From NCBI RefSeq assembly GCF_014203695.1, contig NZ_JACHJO010000002.1, positions 449,463 through 513,462 on the forward strand: 64,000 nt of DNA, written 5' to 3'. Under the pieces are notes generated by a model that was not told the origin of the DNA, ran no database searches, and saw only the letters and a list, made by a program, of their open reading frames with translations. Each line of letters starts with the position of its first letter. The first letter of the stretch is position 1. This document shows positions 26,402-34,779 of this stretch, in pieces. The translations under genes were made by a program, and so were the position numbers. The DNA is from Nocardiopsis algeriensis. GTDB taxonomy: Bacteria; Actinomycetota; Actinomycetes; Streptosporangiales; Streptosporangiaceae.

Positions 26402-27193
26402 TCAGCCCCCCGCGTGCGGACCGGCGCTGTCGAGGTCCGCGCCATCGCGGATGCTTGCCAACAACATACCCGACAATTCCGGTCGACATACAAGGATATC
26501 GGGGAGCAGCGGGTCGGCCTCGTTGTAACACAGCTCCGTGCCGTCGATCCGCGAGGCGTGCAGGCCCGCCGCCCGGGCCACCGCCACAGGGGCGGCGCTG
26601 TCCCACTCGTACTGGCCGCCCGCGTGCACGTAGATGTCGGCCATGCCGAGCAGCACCGAGCAGATCTTCGCGCCGGCCGACCCCATCGGGACCAGTTCGG
26701 CACCGAGCCGGGTGGCCATCCTCTGCACGAACGCGGGCGGGCGGGTGCGGCTCACGGTGATGCGCAGCCGCTGTCCCGCCGGGCGCTCCTCGGGCAGCCA
26801 CGGCGGGTCCACCGTCGACAGGGTGCTGCCCTGGGCGGGCAGCGCCACCGCCCCGGCGGCCAGCTCGCCGTTCTCCCACAGGGCCACGTGCACCGCCCAG
26901 TCGGTGCGGCCGGGCTCGGCGAACTCGCGGGTGCCGTCGAGCGGGTCGATGATCCACACGCGCCGCGACCGCAGCCGGGCGGGGTCGTCGGCCCCCTCCT
27001 CGGAGAGCACCGCGTCGCTGGGGCGCAGGCGCCCGAGGGCGGAGAACAGGAACTCGTGCGAGGTGCGGTCGCCCAGGGTGCGCAGCACGTCGGGCTCGGC
27101 GAAGCCGTGCCGGGCCCGCAGCCGCATCAGCAGCTGCCCCGCCTCGGTGGCCAGGTCGCGGGCCACCTCATGATCGTCTCGGATGCTCTTCAC
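26402..27193 (-). CDS. cysQ: 3'(2'),5'-bisphosphate nucleotidase (PAP phosphatase)
   Basis: Removes 3'-phosphoadenosine-5'-phosphate, the inhibitory product of every sulfotransferase reaction, and can hydrolyse PAPS. The 263 aa belong to the inositol-monophosphatase superfamily. Metal-binding residues lie in LSEEGADD, then WIIDPLDGTREF (DPLDGT) and finally YEWDSAAP (WDxAAP). The FIG/IMPase fold is sure; the PAP specificity is inferred from the cysD-cysN neighbours. The GTG start follows the stop of the sugar-phosphate transferase by only 3 bases, so the two are cotranscribed. This makes a housekeeping-only role for the sulfate genes less likely. Confidence 0.92.
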   Translation of the reverse strand: MKSIRDDHEVARDLATEAGQLLMRLRARHGFAEPDVLRTLGDRTSHEFLFSALGRLRPSDAVLSEEGADDPARLRSRRVWIIDPLDGTREFAEPGRTDWAVHVALWENGELAAGAVALPAQGSTLSTVDPPWLPEERPAGQRLRITVSRTRPPAFVQRMATRLGAELVPMGSAGAKICSVLLGMADIYVHAGGQYEWDSAAPVAVARAAGLHASRIDGTELCYNEADPLLPDILVCRPELSGMLLASIRDGADLDSAGPHAGG

Positions 27194-27196
27194 CGG

Positions 27197-28702
27197 TTAG
27201 TAAGCCCCCGCCCCACGGATCACCGCTGACCACGTCTTCCACAGGATCTGGATGTCCAACGTCAGCGACCAGTTTTCCACGTACCGCAGATCCAGGCGGA
27301 CCGATTCCTCCCAGGAGAGGTCGGAGCGGCCGCTGATCTGCCACAGCCCCGTCAGCCCGGGCTTGACCACCAGCCTGCGCCGGACGTCGTGCCCGTAGCG
27401 GGCGACCTCCTCCGGAAGCGGTGGCCGGGGGCCGACCAGGGACATCTCTCCGCGGAGCACGTTGACGAGCTGGGGAAGCTCGTCGAGCGAGTACCGGCGC
27501 AGCCATGTCCCCACCCGGGTCACCCGGGGGTCCTGTCGCATCTTGAACAGCACACCGTTGTGCTCGTTGAGGGGCCGCAGCGCCGCCTTCAGCGCCTCGG
27601 CACCGACGACCATCGTACGGAACTTGTACACGGTGAACTCGGCCCCGCCCCTGCCCACGCGGGTCTGCCCGAAGAACACCGGGCCGCCGTCCTCCGCGCG
27701 GACGAGCACCGCCAGCACCAGGAACAGCGGCGACAGCAGGATGAGCGCGAGCGCGGCGGCGCACCGGTCGAAGGCCCCCTTGGCCACACGCCGGGCCCCG
27801 GCGAGCTCGGGATGCTCCACGTGCAGCAGGGGCAGCCCCGCCACGGGGCGGATGGTCGTCCGCGGCCCGGCCACCTCCATGAGGGCCGAGGCGACGACGA
27901 GGTCGGTGCCGCTCTTCTCCAGCCGCCAGGCCAGCCGCCGCAGCTCGGCGCCGTCCATCTCCGGGCAGGCCAGGACGGCCACGGTGTCCGCACGGACGAG
28001 GGCGGCCGCGTCCGCCGCGTCGGGGAAGGCACCGACGACGGGGCAGCCCTCCACCTCCGCGTCCCCCTCCCCGGCGTCGGAGGTGGGCAGGCACACCCCC
28101 ACGACCCGCATGCCGTGGTGGGGGCGGGCGCGGAGGCACCGGATGAGCTCGGCCGCCGCGACCCGGTGGCCGACCACGACGACCCCGCTCATGCACTGCC
28201 CGAGGGCGCGGCGCCGGTGCAGCGCCTTGCGCCGGACGTAGCGCAGGACCAGGCTCCCCAGCAGGAGCAGGGGAAGGGTGACGAGCAGGTACCCCCGGGC
28301 CAGGTCGAACTTGGCGGCGTAGGCACCGATCGCCACGGCGGCGGTGAGTGCCAGGGCGGCGGACGCGACGCGGCGGTACTCCTCCGTGCCCAGCCCGACG
28401 AAGCGGCGCTCGTAGCCCCCGCCGAGCTGGACGAAGAGGACCCACACGGGCGGCAGCAGCAGGAAGAGGTACAGGTAGGGGGCGGTGCTCGGGGCGCCGA
28501 GCGCATCGTGGAAGCGCACCGCGGTTCCGGCCCCGGCCGCCAGGAGCGCGGCGGTCAGGTCGAGCGCCACCAGACCGGCGACGTAGGCACGGATCCAGGA
28601 GCGGGGGCGCGGGGGCTCCGCTCCGACCCGCGGAACGGACACCGTCGGCCGCCCCTCCGCCCTTCCGCTGCGAACCGCCTCCACCCCGCTGCTTGCGACC
28701 AT
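27197..28702 (-). CDS. Exopolysaccharide polyprenyl-phosphate sugar-1-phosphate transferase
   Basis: Initiating enzyme: it loads the first sugar-phosphate onto undecaprenyl phosphate (WbaP/WcaJ/CpsE type). The 501-aa protein has four to five N-terminal helices (about 40-160), a central CoA-binding-like region (about 165-290), another helix (about 318-342) and the C-terminal catalytic domain. That domain has VYKFRTM, SLDELPQLVNVLRGEMSLVGPRPP and KPGLTGLWQISGRS. It is first in an operon with cysQ, cysD and cysN, which ties polymer initiation to sulfate activation. An AT-rich promoter-like segment lies about 130 bases upstream. Confidence 0.95.
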   Translation of the reverse strand: MVASSGVEAVRSGRAEGRPTVSVPRVGAEPPRPRSWIRAYVAGLVALDLTAALLAAGAGTAVRFHDALGAPSTAPYLYLFLLLPPVWVLFVQLGGGYERRFVGLGTEEYRRVASAALALTAAVAIGAYAAKFDLARGYLLVTLPLLLLGSLVLRYVRRKALHRRRALGQCMSGVVVVGHRVAAAELIRCLRARPHHGMRVVGVCLPTSDAGEGDAEVEGCPVVGAFPDAADAAALVRADTVAVLACPEMDGAELRRLAWRLEKSGTDLVVASALMEVAGPRTTIRPVAGLPLLHVEHPELAGARRVAKGAFDRCAAALALILLSPLFLVLAVLVRAEDGGPVFFGQTRVGRGGAEFTVYKFRTMVVGAEALKAALRPLNEHNGVLFKMRQDPRVTRVGTWLRRYSLDELPQLVNVLRGEMSLVGPRPPLPEEVARYGHDVRRRLVVKPGLTGLWQISGRSDLSWEESVRLDLRYVENWSLTLDIQILWKTWSAVIRGAGAY

Positions 28703-28826
28703 GCGCCCCCCAAGGCTGCCGTGGAACCGAAATCCTCACGTCGAGTGACCGCATCCGGCACCTCGGACCTCCACTCGGGGGAGGGGCGGAGCGCGCGTCC
28801 GGGCCGGGAACACGGATACCACCCGC

Positions 28827-28857
28827 ATGGTAACCAAAAGTGATCGATTAGTCGCGT
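28827..28857 (-). promoter_or_regulatory. AT-rich putative promoter/operator of the PGT-cysQDN operon
   Basis: This ~30-base AT-rich island in GC-rich DNA includes GGTAACCAAAAGTG (plus strand). It shares 11 of 14 bases with GTTTACTAAAAGTG before the first exopolysaccharide operon, in opposite orientation relative to the gene. Confidence 0.35.
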
Positions 28858-28885
28858 CAGGTTTTCGGTCGTCGGAGGCATCGCG

Positions 28886-28933
28886 AGCCCGACCGCGCCG
28901 CCGGGGGAGGGCCTCCGGCGGCGCGGTCGGGCT
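28886..28933. terminator. Long-stem terminator of the CE4 deacetylase gene
   Basis: Perfect 19-bp inverted repeat (AGCCCGACCGCGCCGCCGG and its complement) around a 10-base loop, 68 bases past the deacetylase stop on the minus strand. There is no T-tract, but the stem is the strongest in the window. Confidence 0.75.
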
Positions 28934-29001
28934 CCGGCAGGGGCCGCCAGGAGCAGGGGCCCCGCGGGTCGGGACCCCCGCAGGGCCACCGCCGGGACCT
29001 C

Positions 29002-29715
29002 CTAGCCGCGCCGGGCGGGAAGGGTGAAGCGCCAGCCCGCGGACCTCAGCTCGGGGACGACCCGGGCCACGGCCTCGACCGTCTGGCTGCGGTCGCCCCC
29101 GCCGTCGTGCAGGAGCACGACCGCCCCCGGGCCGACGCCCTCCTCCACGCGCCGGACGAGCTCGTCGGTGCCGGGCGGCACCCAGTCCTCGACGGCCAGG
29201 CTCCAGCCCAGCGGCTGCATGCCCAGGTCGGCCGCGACCCCGGGGGATCGCCCCCACGACCCGTAGGGCGCGCGGAAGTAGGGGATCCGCGCGAAGGGCA
29301 CCGCCTCACGGATCGCCGCATCGGTCTCCAGCAGGTCGGCGCGGATCTCCTCCTCCGACCAGTCCCCCATGTCGCCGTGGTACATCGAGTGGTTGCACAG
29401 GGTGTGCCCCTCCCGCGCGATCCGCCGGGCGATGCCGGGGTGCCGCTGTACCTGGTCCCCCTGGAGGCAGAACACGGCCCGGACCCGGTGCCGGCGCAGC
29501 ACGTCGAGCAGCTCGGGGGTGTCTTCCGGGTTCGGACCGTCGTCGAAGGTGAGGGCCACGGTGCGGCCGCCGTGCTCCGTCGAGTCGACGATGTCGGGGG
29601 TGGCGGGCCCCGGAGATCCGGGGAAGGCCGACGCGGGGGTCGCGGAGAGGGAGAGGCCGAGGGTGAGCAGGACCGCGAGGAGGGGGCCTCTCACACGGCG
29701 GCGGCTGGTCTTCAC
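29002..29715 (-). CDS. Secreted polysaccharide deacetylase (CE4/NodB), candidate acetylxylan esterase
   Basis: Removes acetyl groups from polysaccharides using a divalent metal. The 237 aa contain a signal peptide (about 1-29, ending TPASA) and the NodB motifs TFDDGP (Asp-Asp), CNHSMYH (metal His pair), RAPYG and LLHDGGGDR. CE4 includes chitin and peptidoglycan deacetylases as well as acetylxylan esterases. The last is favoured here because its promoter carries the same operator as the GH10 xylanase next to the LacI gene. The GTG start is preceded by AGGAGA. Confidence 0.9.
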   Translation of the reverse strand: MKTSRRRVRGPLLAVLLTLGLSLSATPASAFPGSPGPATPDIVDSTEHGGRTVALTFDDGPNPEDTPELLDVLRRHRVRAVFCLQGDQVQRHPGIARRIAREGHTLCNHSMYHGDMGDWSEEEIRADLLETDAAIREAVPFARIPYFRAPYGSWGRSPGVAADLGMQPLGWSLAVEDWVPPGTDELVRRVEEGVGPGAVVLLHDGGGDRSQTVEAVARVVPELRSAGWRFTLPARRG

Positions 29716-29743
29716 GCAGGTCTCCTCGCAAGGGGTCAGGGGA

Positions 29744-29802
29744 GTTACCGGAAGATTCCGGCAAGCAAAGCCAGCCTAAAGAGAATTCCTGCGGAGAGTC
29801 AA
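29744..29802 (-). promoter_or_regulatory. Deacetylase promoter with LacI-type operator
   Basis: On the minus strand TTGACT (29802-29797), an 18-bp spacer and TAGGCT (29778-29773) form the promoter. Just downstream lies CCGGAAGATTCCGG (29748-29761), a perfect 6+2+6 palindrome. The same promoter-operator layout precedes the xylanase gene. Confidence 0.75.
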
Positions 29803-29836
29803 CATCTCCGCACCAAACGTGACGACAGCTTCCGTG

Positions 29837-30862
29837 TCAGCCCTCTCCGGGCGGCGGCGCGGTGCTGTCCCGCACGACCAGCTCGGTCGCCAGCTCCACG
29901 CGCGGGCTCTCGATCGCCTCGCCCCGAACGATCCTGTGCACCGTGCGCACCGCGAGCCGGCCCATGTCCGCCAGCGGCTGGCGCACCGTGGTCAGCGGCG
30001 GCGAGGCCCAGTGCGCCTCGGGAAGGTCGTCGAAGCCGATCACGCTGACGTCGGCCGGCACCCGCAGGCCGCCGCGCCGCAGGGCCTCGTAGACGCCGAG
30101 GGCCATCTGGTCACTGGCCGCGAACACCGCCGTGGGCGGATCGGCGAGGCCCATCAGGTGCTCCCCCGCGCGGAAACCGGACTCGTAGTCGAACTCCCCC
30201 GGCACCACGAGATCGTCGTCCACCGCCAGGCCGGCAGTCTCCAGCCCCGCCCGGTACCCGTCGAGCCGGGCGCGGCTGCACCACAGCTCGGGGCGTCCCG
30301 CGACGAAGGCGATCCGCCGGTGCCCGAGAGCGGTCAGGTGGCCGATCGCGCTGAGCCCCCCGGCCCAGTTGGTGGCGCCGATGGTGGGCGTGTCCAGGTC
30401 GGGGATGCCCACCGGGTCGACGACGACCGCGGGCACGTGCAGCTCCCGGAGCTCGGCCTTCAGGGCGGGATCCAGGTCCGTGGTCACGAGGATGGCACCG
30501 TCGCTGGAGCGCGAACGCACGTTCTCCAGCCAGCGCCGGGTCGAACCGGCCCTGCGGTGGATGGCCGAGACCACGATGCCGGTCCCGACGGTGTGCGCGG
30601 CATCCTCGACGCCGCGCAGGATCTCGACCGCCCACGGGCTGTCCAGGTCGTTGAAGACGAGGTCGAGCAGACCGATCCGCTCCCGGGAGCGTCCGCCCCG
30701 GCGGCGGTAGCCGTGGGCCCGGATCAGGGACTCGATCCGCTCCCGGGTGGCCGGGGCGACGTCGCCCCGGCCGTTGAGGACGCGGGACACCGTCGGAGCG
30801 GACACGCCCGCCTCCGCGGCAATGACGGAAATGGTGACTTCTCGCGACGGAGTATCGGTCAC
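29837..30862 (-). CDS. LacI-family transcriptional regulator of the xylan module
   Basis: The 341-aa regulator has an N-terminal helix-turn-helix (ISVIAAEAGVSAPTVSRVLNG, about 11-31), a hinge helix, and a periplasmic-binding-protein-like effector domain ending IGFDDLPEAHWASPPLTTVRQP. Sugar-type LacI repressors respond to oligosaccharides. Here the divergent GH10 xylanase and the downstream CE4 enzyme make xylo-oligosaccharides the probable effector (inference). Both target promoters carry CCGGAA-GN-TTCCGG just after the -10 element, the expected position for repression. The GTG start is preceded by GGGAGGG. Confidence 0.9.
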   Translation of the reverse strand: MTDTPSREVTISVIAAEAGVSAPTVSRVLNGRGDVAPATRERIESLIRAHGYRRRGGRSRERIGLLDLVFNDLDSPWAVEILRGVEDAAHTVGTGIVVSAIHRRAGSTRRWLENVRSRSSDGAILVTTDLDPALKAELRELHVPAVVVDPVGIPDLDTPTIGATNWAGGLSAIGHLTALGHRRIAFVAGRPELWCSRARLDGYRAGLETAGLAVDDDLVVPGEFDYESGFRAGEHLMGLADPPTAVFAASDQMALGVYEALRRGGLRVPADVSVIGFDDLPEAHWASPPLTTVRQPLADMGRLAVRTVHRIVRGEAIESPRVELATELVVRDSTAPPPGEG

Positions 30863-30931
30863 TGGCCCTCCCTTGTGCCGCCCCCAGAGTACGAGTCGGG
30901 CCTTCTGCGGGTCACCGGGCGGGGCCCGATC

Positions 30932-30995
30932 TTGACTCGCCGCGCACCGGAGCTCTAGTGTCCGTGCTCACATAGTTCCGGAAGTTTCCGGAAAC
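30932..30995 (+). promoter_or_regulatory. Xylanase promoter with LacI-type operator
   Basis: TTGACT (30932-30937), an 18-bp spacer and TAGTGT (30956-30961) are followed by CCGGAAGTTTCCGG (30978-30991). That core sits within overlapping palindromes TTCCGGAA and GTTTCCGGAAAC (30976-30995). Confidence 0.75.
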
Positions 30996-31023
30996 ATACC
31001 GATACCAGAACTGGAGACCCCCC

Positions 31024-32163
31024 ATGAAACCGGTTCGCCTTCTCACCGCGCTCGCGGCCGCGACGGCACTGGTGCTCCCCCTGGCAGCCCCGGCCTCCGC
31101 CGGTCCGCACCACGGCGACCGCCCCGGGCACTCCCGGCACGACAAGCCCGGCACACTGCGCTGGGCGGCGCCCGACGGTTTCGTCATCGGCACCGCCGTC
31201 GCCGGCGGCGGCCACCACCTGGAGCAGGACTACCCCGACCCCTTCACCTCGGACAAGAGGTACCGGCGGATCCTCGCCGACCAGTTCAGCTCCGTCTCCC
31301 CCGAGAACCAGATGAAGTGGGAGTACATCCACCCCGAGCAGGGCGAGTACGACTTCGGGATGGCCGACGCCATCGTCGAGTTCGCCGAGCGCCACGGCCA
31401 GGACGTGCGCGGCCACACCCTGCTGTGGCACAGCCAGAACCCCGAGTGGCTGGAGGAGGGCGACTTCTCCGAGGAGGAGCTGCGCGAGATCCTGCACGAC
31501 CACATCACGACCGTCGTCGGCCGCTACGCCGGCCGGATCGACCAGTGGGACGTGGCCAACGAGATCTTCGACGAGTCGGGGCAGCTGCGAACCGAGGAGA
31601 ACATCTGGATCCGTGAGCTCGGGCCCGAGATCGTCGCCGACGCCTTCCGCTGGGCCCACGAGGCCGACCCCGAGGCCGAGCTGTACTTCAACGACTACGG
31701 GGTCGAGGACGTCAACGCCAAGAGCGACGCCTACCACGAGCTCGTCCGGGAACTGCTCTCCGAGGGCGTGCCGGTGCACGGCTTCTCCGCCCAGGTGCAC
31801 CTGAGCATGCAGTACGGCTTCCCGTCCTCGCTCCAGGAGAACCTCCAGCGCTTCGACGACCTCGGCCTGGGCACCGCCCTGACCGAGGTGGACGTGCGCA
31901 TGCAGCTGCCGGAGAACGGCCGCCCGACCTGGGCCCAGCTGGAGCAGCAGGCCGACTACTACGGTCGGGCGCTCTCGGCGTGCCTGGGCGTGGAGGGCTG
32001 CGACTCCTTCACCATCTGGGGCTTCACCGACAAGTACTCCTGGGTGCCGGTGTTCTTCGAGGGGGAGGGAGCCGCGACGGTCATGTGGGACAACTTCGGC
32101 CCCAAGCCCGCCTACTTCTCCCTGTGGTCCGCCCTGCTGGAGAGCAGGCACGGCGGCAGGTAG
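31024..32163 (+). CDS. Secreted GH10 endo-1,4-beta-xylanase
   Basis: Cleaves xylan backbones outside the cell. The 379 aa begin with a signal peptide (about 1-26, ASAG cleavage), then a single GH10 catalytic domain (about 45-375) without a carbohydrate-binding module. Motifs: VSPENQMKWEYIHPEQG, GHTLLWHSQNPEW, the acid/base Glu in WDVANEIFDE and the nucleophile Glu in LTEVDVRM. RBS GGAG lies seven bases before the ATG. Transcription is from the promoter at 30932 under the divergent LacI regulator. Joint control with the CE4 gene fits deacetylation assisting xylanase access. Confidence 0.96.
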   Translation: MKPVRLLTALAAATALVLPLAAPASAGPHHGDRPGHSRHDKPGTLRWAAPDGFVIGTAVAGGGHHLEQDYPDPFTSDKRYRRILADQFSSVSPENQMKWEYIHPEQGEYDFGMADAIVEFAERHGQDVRGHTLLWHSQNPEWLEEGDFSEEELREILHDHITTVVGRYAGRIDQWDVANEIFDESGQLRTEENIWIRELGPEIVADAFRWAHEADPEAELYFNDYGVEDVNAKSDAYHELVRELLSEGVPVHGFSAQVHLSMQYGFPSSLQENLQRFDDLGLGTALTEVDVRMQLPENGRPTWAQLEQQADYYGRALSACLGVEGCDSFTIWGFTDKYSWVPVFFEGEGAATVMWDNFGPKPAYFSLWSALLESRHGGR

Positions 32164-32169
32164 CCGATC

Positions 32170-32202
32170 CCCCGGGCCGGTCCGCGGCGGACCGGCCCGG
32201 GG
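32170..32202. terminator. Terminator between xylanase and pth
   Basis: Perfect 15-bp stem CCCCGGGCCGGTCCG with a CGG loop, 7 bases after the xylanase stop and 6 bases beyond the end of the convergent pth gene. It can serve both. Confidence 0.8.
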
Positions 32203-32207
32203 ACAGG

Positions 32208-32783
32208 TCAGGCGGCGGTGTGGTAGATGTTCTGCGCCCGCTCCAGACCCTCGGTGAGGATCGTGCGCACGGCGTCGGCCGCGCGCTCCACGTTGAGCTC
32301 CAGTTCCGCGCGCTCGGTCGACGAGAAGTCCTTGAGCACGTACGCCGCCGGGTCCATCCGCCCCGGCGGGCGGCCCACCCCGAAGCGCACCCTCAGGTAG
32401 TCGGGGCTCGACAGCGAGGCGGTCGCCGACTTGAGCCCGTTGTGCCCGCCCGAGCCTCCGCCCTTCTTGAGCTTGAGGGCGCCGTAGTCGATGTCCATCT
32501 CGTCGTGCACGACGACGATCCGCTCGATCGGCACCTTGTAGAACCTGGCCAGCGCCGACACCGGCCCCCCGGACAGGTTCATGAAGCTGCGGGGCTTGGC
32601 CAGCACCGCCGGGACGCCGCCCAGGCGGGTCTCCACCACCTCGGCGTGCGCCTTGTGCGCCTTCCAGCGCTCACCGCCGGCCAGCGCCTCCACCACCATG
32701 AACCCGGCGTTGTGCCGGTTCCCGGCGTACTTGGGCCCCGGATTGCCCAGTCCGACGACCAGCCATCGCTCGGTCTCCGCCAT
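32208..32783 (-). CDS. pth: Peptidyl-tRNA hydrolase
   Basis: Recycles peptidyl-tRNA released from stalled ribosomes. The 191-aa enzyme starts [23 protein letters not shown] (Asn and catalytic His of the NRHNAG motif), continues with [22 protein letters not shown] (catalytic Asp) and [14 protein letters not shown] 32783 with GGAAGAG upstream fits the family N-terminus. An in-frame ATG 27 bases earlier would add an atypical extension. It lies downstream of the L25 gene on the same strand, a conserved neighbourhood. Confidence 0.97.
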   Translation of the reverse strand: MAETERWLVVGLGNPGPKYAGNRHNAGFMVVEALAGGERWKAHKAHAEVVETRLGGVPAVLAKPRSFMNLSGGPVSALARFYKVPIERIVVVHDEMDIDYGALKLKKGGGSGGHNGLKSATASLSSPDYLRVRFGVGRPPGRMDPAAYVLKDFSSTERAELELNVERAADAVRTILTEGLERAQNIYHTAA

Positions 32784-32831
32784 GTCTCTCTTCCTCAGCC
32801 ATCCCAGCACAGGGAAACCCTACCGACACGG

Positions 32832-32867
32832 CGAACGCGCGGTCCCCGGAAGGGAACCGCGCGTTCG
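32832..32867 (-). terminator. Hairpin between rplY/ctc and pth
   Basis: 12-bp stem CGAACGCGCGGT / ACCGCGCGTTCG with inner CCC/GGG pairing. It lies 22 bases past the L25 stop; pth starts 48 bases further on. There is no T-tract, so read-through into pth is possible. Confidence 0.6.
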
Positions 32868-32889
32868 TCGAAAGGTCTGCGGCCGACGC

Positions 32890-33468
32890 CTACTCGGCGG
32901 CGTCCTCGCCGTCCTCGTCCTGGGCCTTCTCGACCTGTGCGGCGGCGATGCTCAGGATCATCATGTCGGGTTCCATCGCCAGGACGGCGCCTTCCGGCAG
33001 CTTCAGGTCGCCGGCGTTCACGACGGTGCCGACCTCCATGCCCTCGACGCTGAGCTCGACGTCCGAGGGGATGCGGGTGGCCTCGGCCTCGATGGTCACC
33101 GTCACGAGCTCCTGGGAGATCACGCCGCCGGCCTTGATCTCACCGGTGAGGGTGATGGGCAGCTCGACCTCGACCTTCTCGCCCTTGGTGACGACCAGCA
33201 GGTCGACGTGCTCCAGGAAGCCCTTGATCGCGTCGCGCTGGACGCTCTTGGGCAGGGCGAGGTTGTCCTTGTCCAGGCCGTCCAGGCGCAGGAGGACGTT
33301 CGGGGTCTTCAGGGCGAGCATGAGCTCGTGCCCCGGCAGGTTCAGGTGGCGGGGGTCGGTGCCGTGGCCGTAGAGGACGGCCGGCACCTTACCCGCGCGG
33401 CGGGCGCGACGGGAGGCGCCCTTGCCGAATTCCGTGCGGGGCTCGGCAGCGATACGTACCTCGGACAC
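32890..33468 (-). CDS. rplY: 50S ribosomal protein L25 / general stress protein Ctc
   Basis: Binds 5S rRNA in the large subunit. The 192-aa protein has the N-terminal L25 domain (FGKGASRRARRAGKVPAVLYGHG, about 14-36) and the C-terminal TL5 extension (about 97-185) typical of the long Ctc form. An acidic tail follows (EKAQDEDGEDAAE). GTG 33468 is preferred since GAGGAG precedes it and the domain starts directly after. The upstream open frame is not credible. Neighbours prs and pth are the usual ones. Confidence 0.95.
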   Translation of the reverse strand: MSEVRIAAEPRTEFGKGASRRARRAGKVPAVLYGHGTDPRHLNLPGHELMLALKTPNVLLRLDGLDKDNLALPKSVQRDAIKGFLEHVDLLVVTKGEKVEVELPITLTGEIKAGGVISQELVTVTIEAEATRIPSDVELSVEGMEVGTVVNAGDLKLPEGAVLAMEPDMMILSIAAAQVEKAQDEDGEDAAE

Positions 33469-33793
33469 GACAAAACTCCTCGGGTTCAACCCCGCTACAC
33501 GGGGAACACGACTCCAGTAGTACGAACGATTCCCGCTCTCGGCGGGGAAAGCGCGGGGCCCCCTCGGGGAGGGCGCGGACGCCCTGGTTCCAGGCGTGCC
33601 CGGCGAGCAGCCACCGGACCCGCGGGCCCGGGAACGCTCGTCGCGCACCCCTGCCCGAACCTCCGCGCGCAGCCTCTGCGGAGGCTCCGCCCGGGCACGG
33701 GGACACTCTGTCAAGTCTACCGGCTCAACCGACGACTCAGAACATGCCCCGCCCCGGCCGGGGTGCCGGGGCCGAGGCCCCGGCACCGGACTC
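33469..33793. other. Intergenic region between prs and rplY/ctc (325 bp)
   Basis: It contains the prs terminator (33762-33787) and several GC-rich imperfect palindromes such as GCAGCCTCTGCGGAGGCT. No gene is seen. The promoter of rplY must be here, but I cannot place it securely. Confidence 0.5.
33762..33787 (-). terminator. Terminator of prs
   Basis: Perfect stem GGTGCCGGGGC / GCCCCGGCACC with CGAG loop, 6 bases after the prs stop on the minus strand. No T-tract. Confidence 0.7.
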
Positions 33794-34762
33794 CTACTCG
33801 AACAGGCTGGTGACCGAGCCGTCCGTGAAGACCTCGCTGATCGCACGGGCCAGCAGAGGGGCGATCGAGAGCTGGGTCAGCTTCTCGAAGGAGCGCGCCT
33901 CGGGCACGGGCAGCGAGTTGGTGATGACCACCTCGGAGATCTGCGAGTTCTGCAGGCGCTCGGCCGCCGGTCCCGACAGCACGCCGTGCGTGGCGGCCAC
34001 CACGACCTTGCGGGCGCCCTGCTCGAACAGCGCGTCGGCGGCCTTGACGATGGTGCCGCCGGTGTCGATCATGTCGTCCACCAGCACGCAGACGCGGTCG
34101 CGGACCGTGCCGACGACCTCGTGAACGCGCACCTGGTTGGCCACGTCCGGGTCGCGCCGCTTGTGGATGATCGCCAGCGGGGCGCCGAGGCGGTCGGCCC
34201 AGCGGTCGGCGGTCCGCACGCGGCCCGCGTCCGGGGAGACCACGGTGATCTCGGACAGGTCGACGCGGGAGGCGATGTGGTCGGCCAGCATCGGCAGCGC
34301 GAACAGGTGGTCGACCGGGCCGTCGAAGAAGCCCTGGATCTGGTCGGTGTGCAGGTCGACGGCCATCATCCGGTCGGCGCCCGCGGTGCGGAACAGATCG
34401 GTCATCAGGCGGGCCGAGATGGGCTCGCGGCCGCGGTGCTTCTTGTCCTGCCTGGCGTATCCGAAGAACGGGGTGACCACGGTGATCCGCTTGGCCGAGG
34501 CGCGCTTGAGCGCGTCGACCATGATCAGCTGCTCCATGATCGCCTCGTTGATCGGATCGGCGTGCGCCTGGATGACGAACGCGTCCGATCCCCGGACCGA
34601 CTCCAGGTAGCGGACGAAGATCTCACCGTTGGCGAAGGTGTCGAACCGGGTGGGGACCGTCTCGATCCCCAGTTCCTTCGCGACCTCCTCGGCCAGGCTC
34701 GGGTGCGTGCGCCCCGAGAACAGCATCAGGTTCCTCTGGCCGGTGGCCTTCATCCCGGTCAC
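33794..34762 (-). CDS. prs: Ribose-phosphate pyrophosphokinase
   Basis: Makes PRPP from ribose 5-phosphate and ATP for purine, pyrimidine, His and Trp synthesis. The 322 aa include LFSGRTHPSLAEEVAKELG, ANGEIFVRY, the flexible loop FFGYARQDKKHRGREPISA, and the PRPP-binding VCVLVDDMIDTGGTIVKAA. GTG 34762 is chosen because GGGGAG precedes it; an ATG three codons later is possible. glmU ends 17 bases upstream on the same strand, the conserved glmU-prs pair that supplies UDP-GlcNAc and PRPP together. Confidence 0.96.
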   Translation of the reverse strand: MTGMKATGQRNLMLFSGRTHPSLAEEVAKELGIETVPTRFDTFANGEIFVRYLESVRGSDAFVIQAHADPINEAIMEQLIMVDALKRASAKRITVVTPFFGYARQDKKHRGREPISARLMTDLFRTAGADRMMAVDLHTDQIQGFFDGPVDHLFALPMLADHIASRVDLSEITVVSPDAGRVRTADRWADRLGAPLAIIHKRRDPDVANQVRVHEVVGTVRDRVCVLVDDMIDTGGTIVKAADALFEQGARKVVVAATHGVLSGPAAERLQNSQISEVVITNSLPVPEARSFEKLTQLSIAPLLARAISEVFTDGSVTSLFE

Positions 34763-34779
34763 GTGTCTCTCCCCCACAG

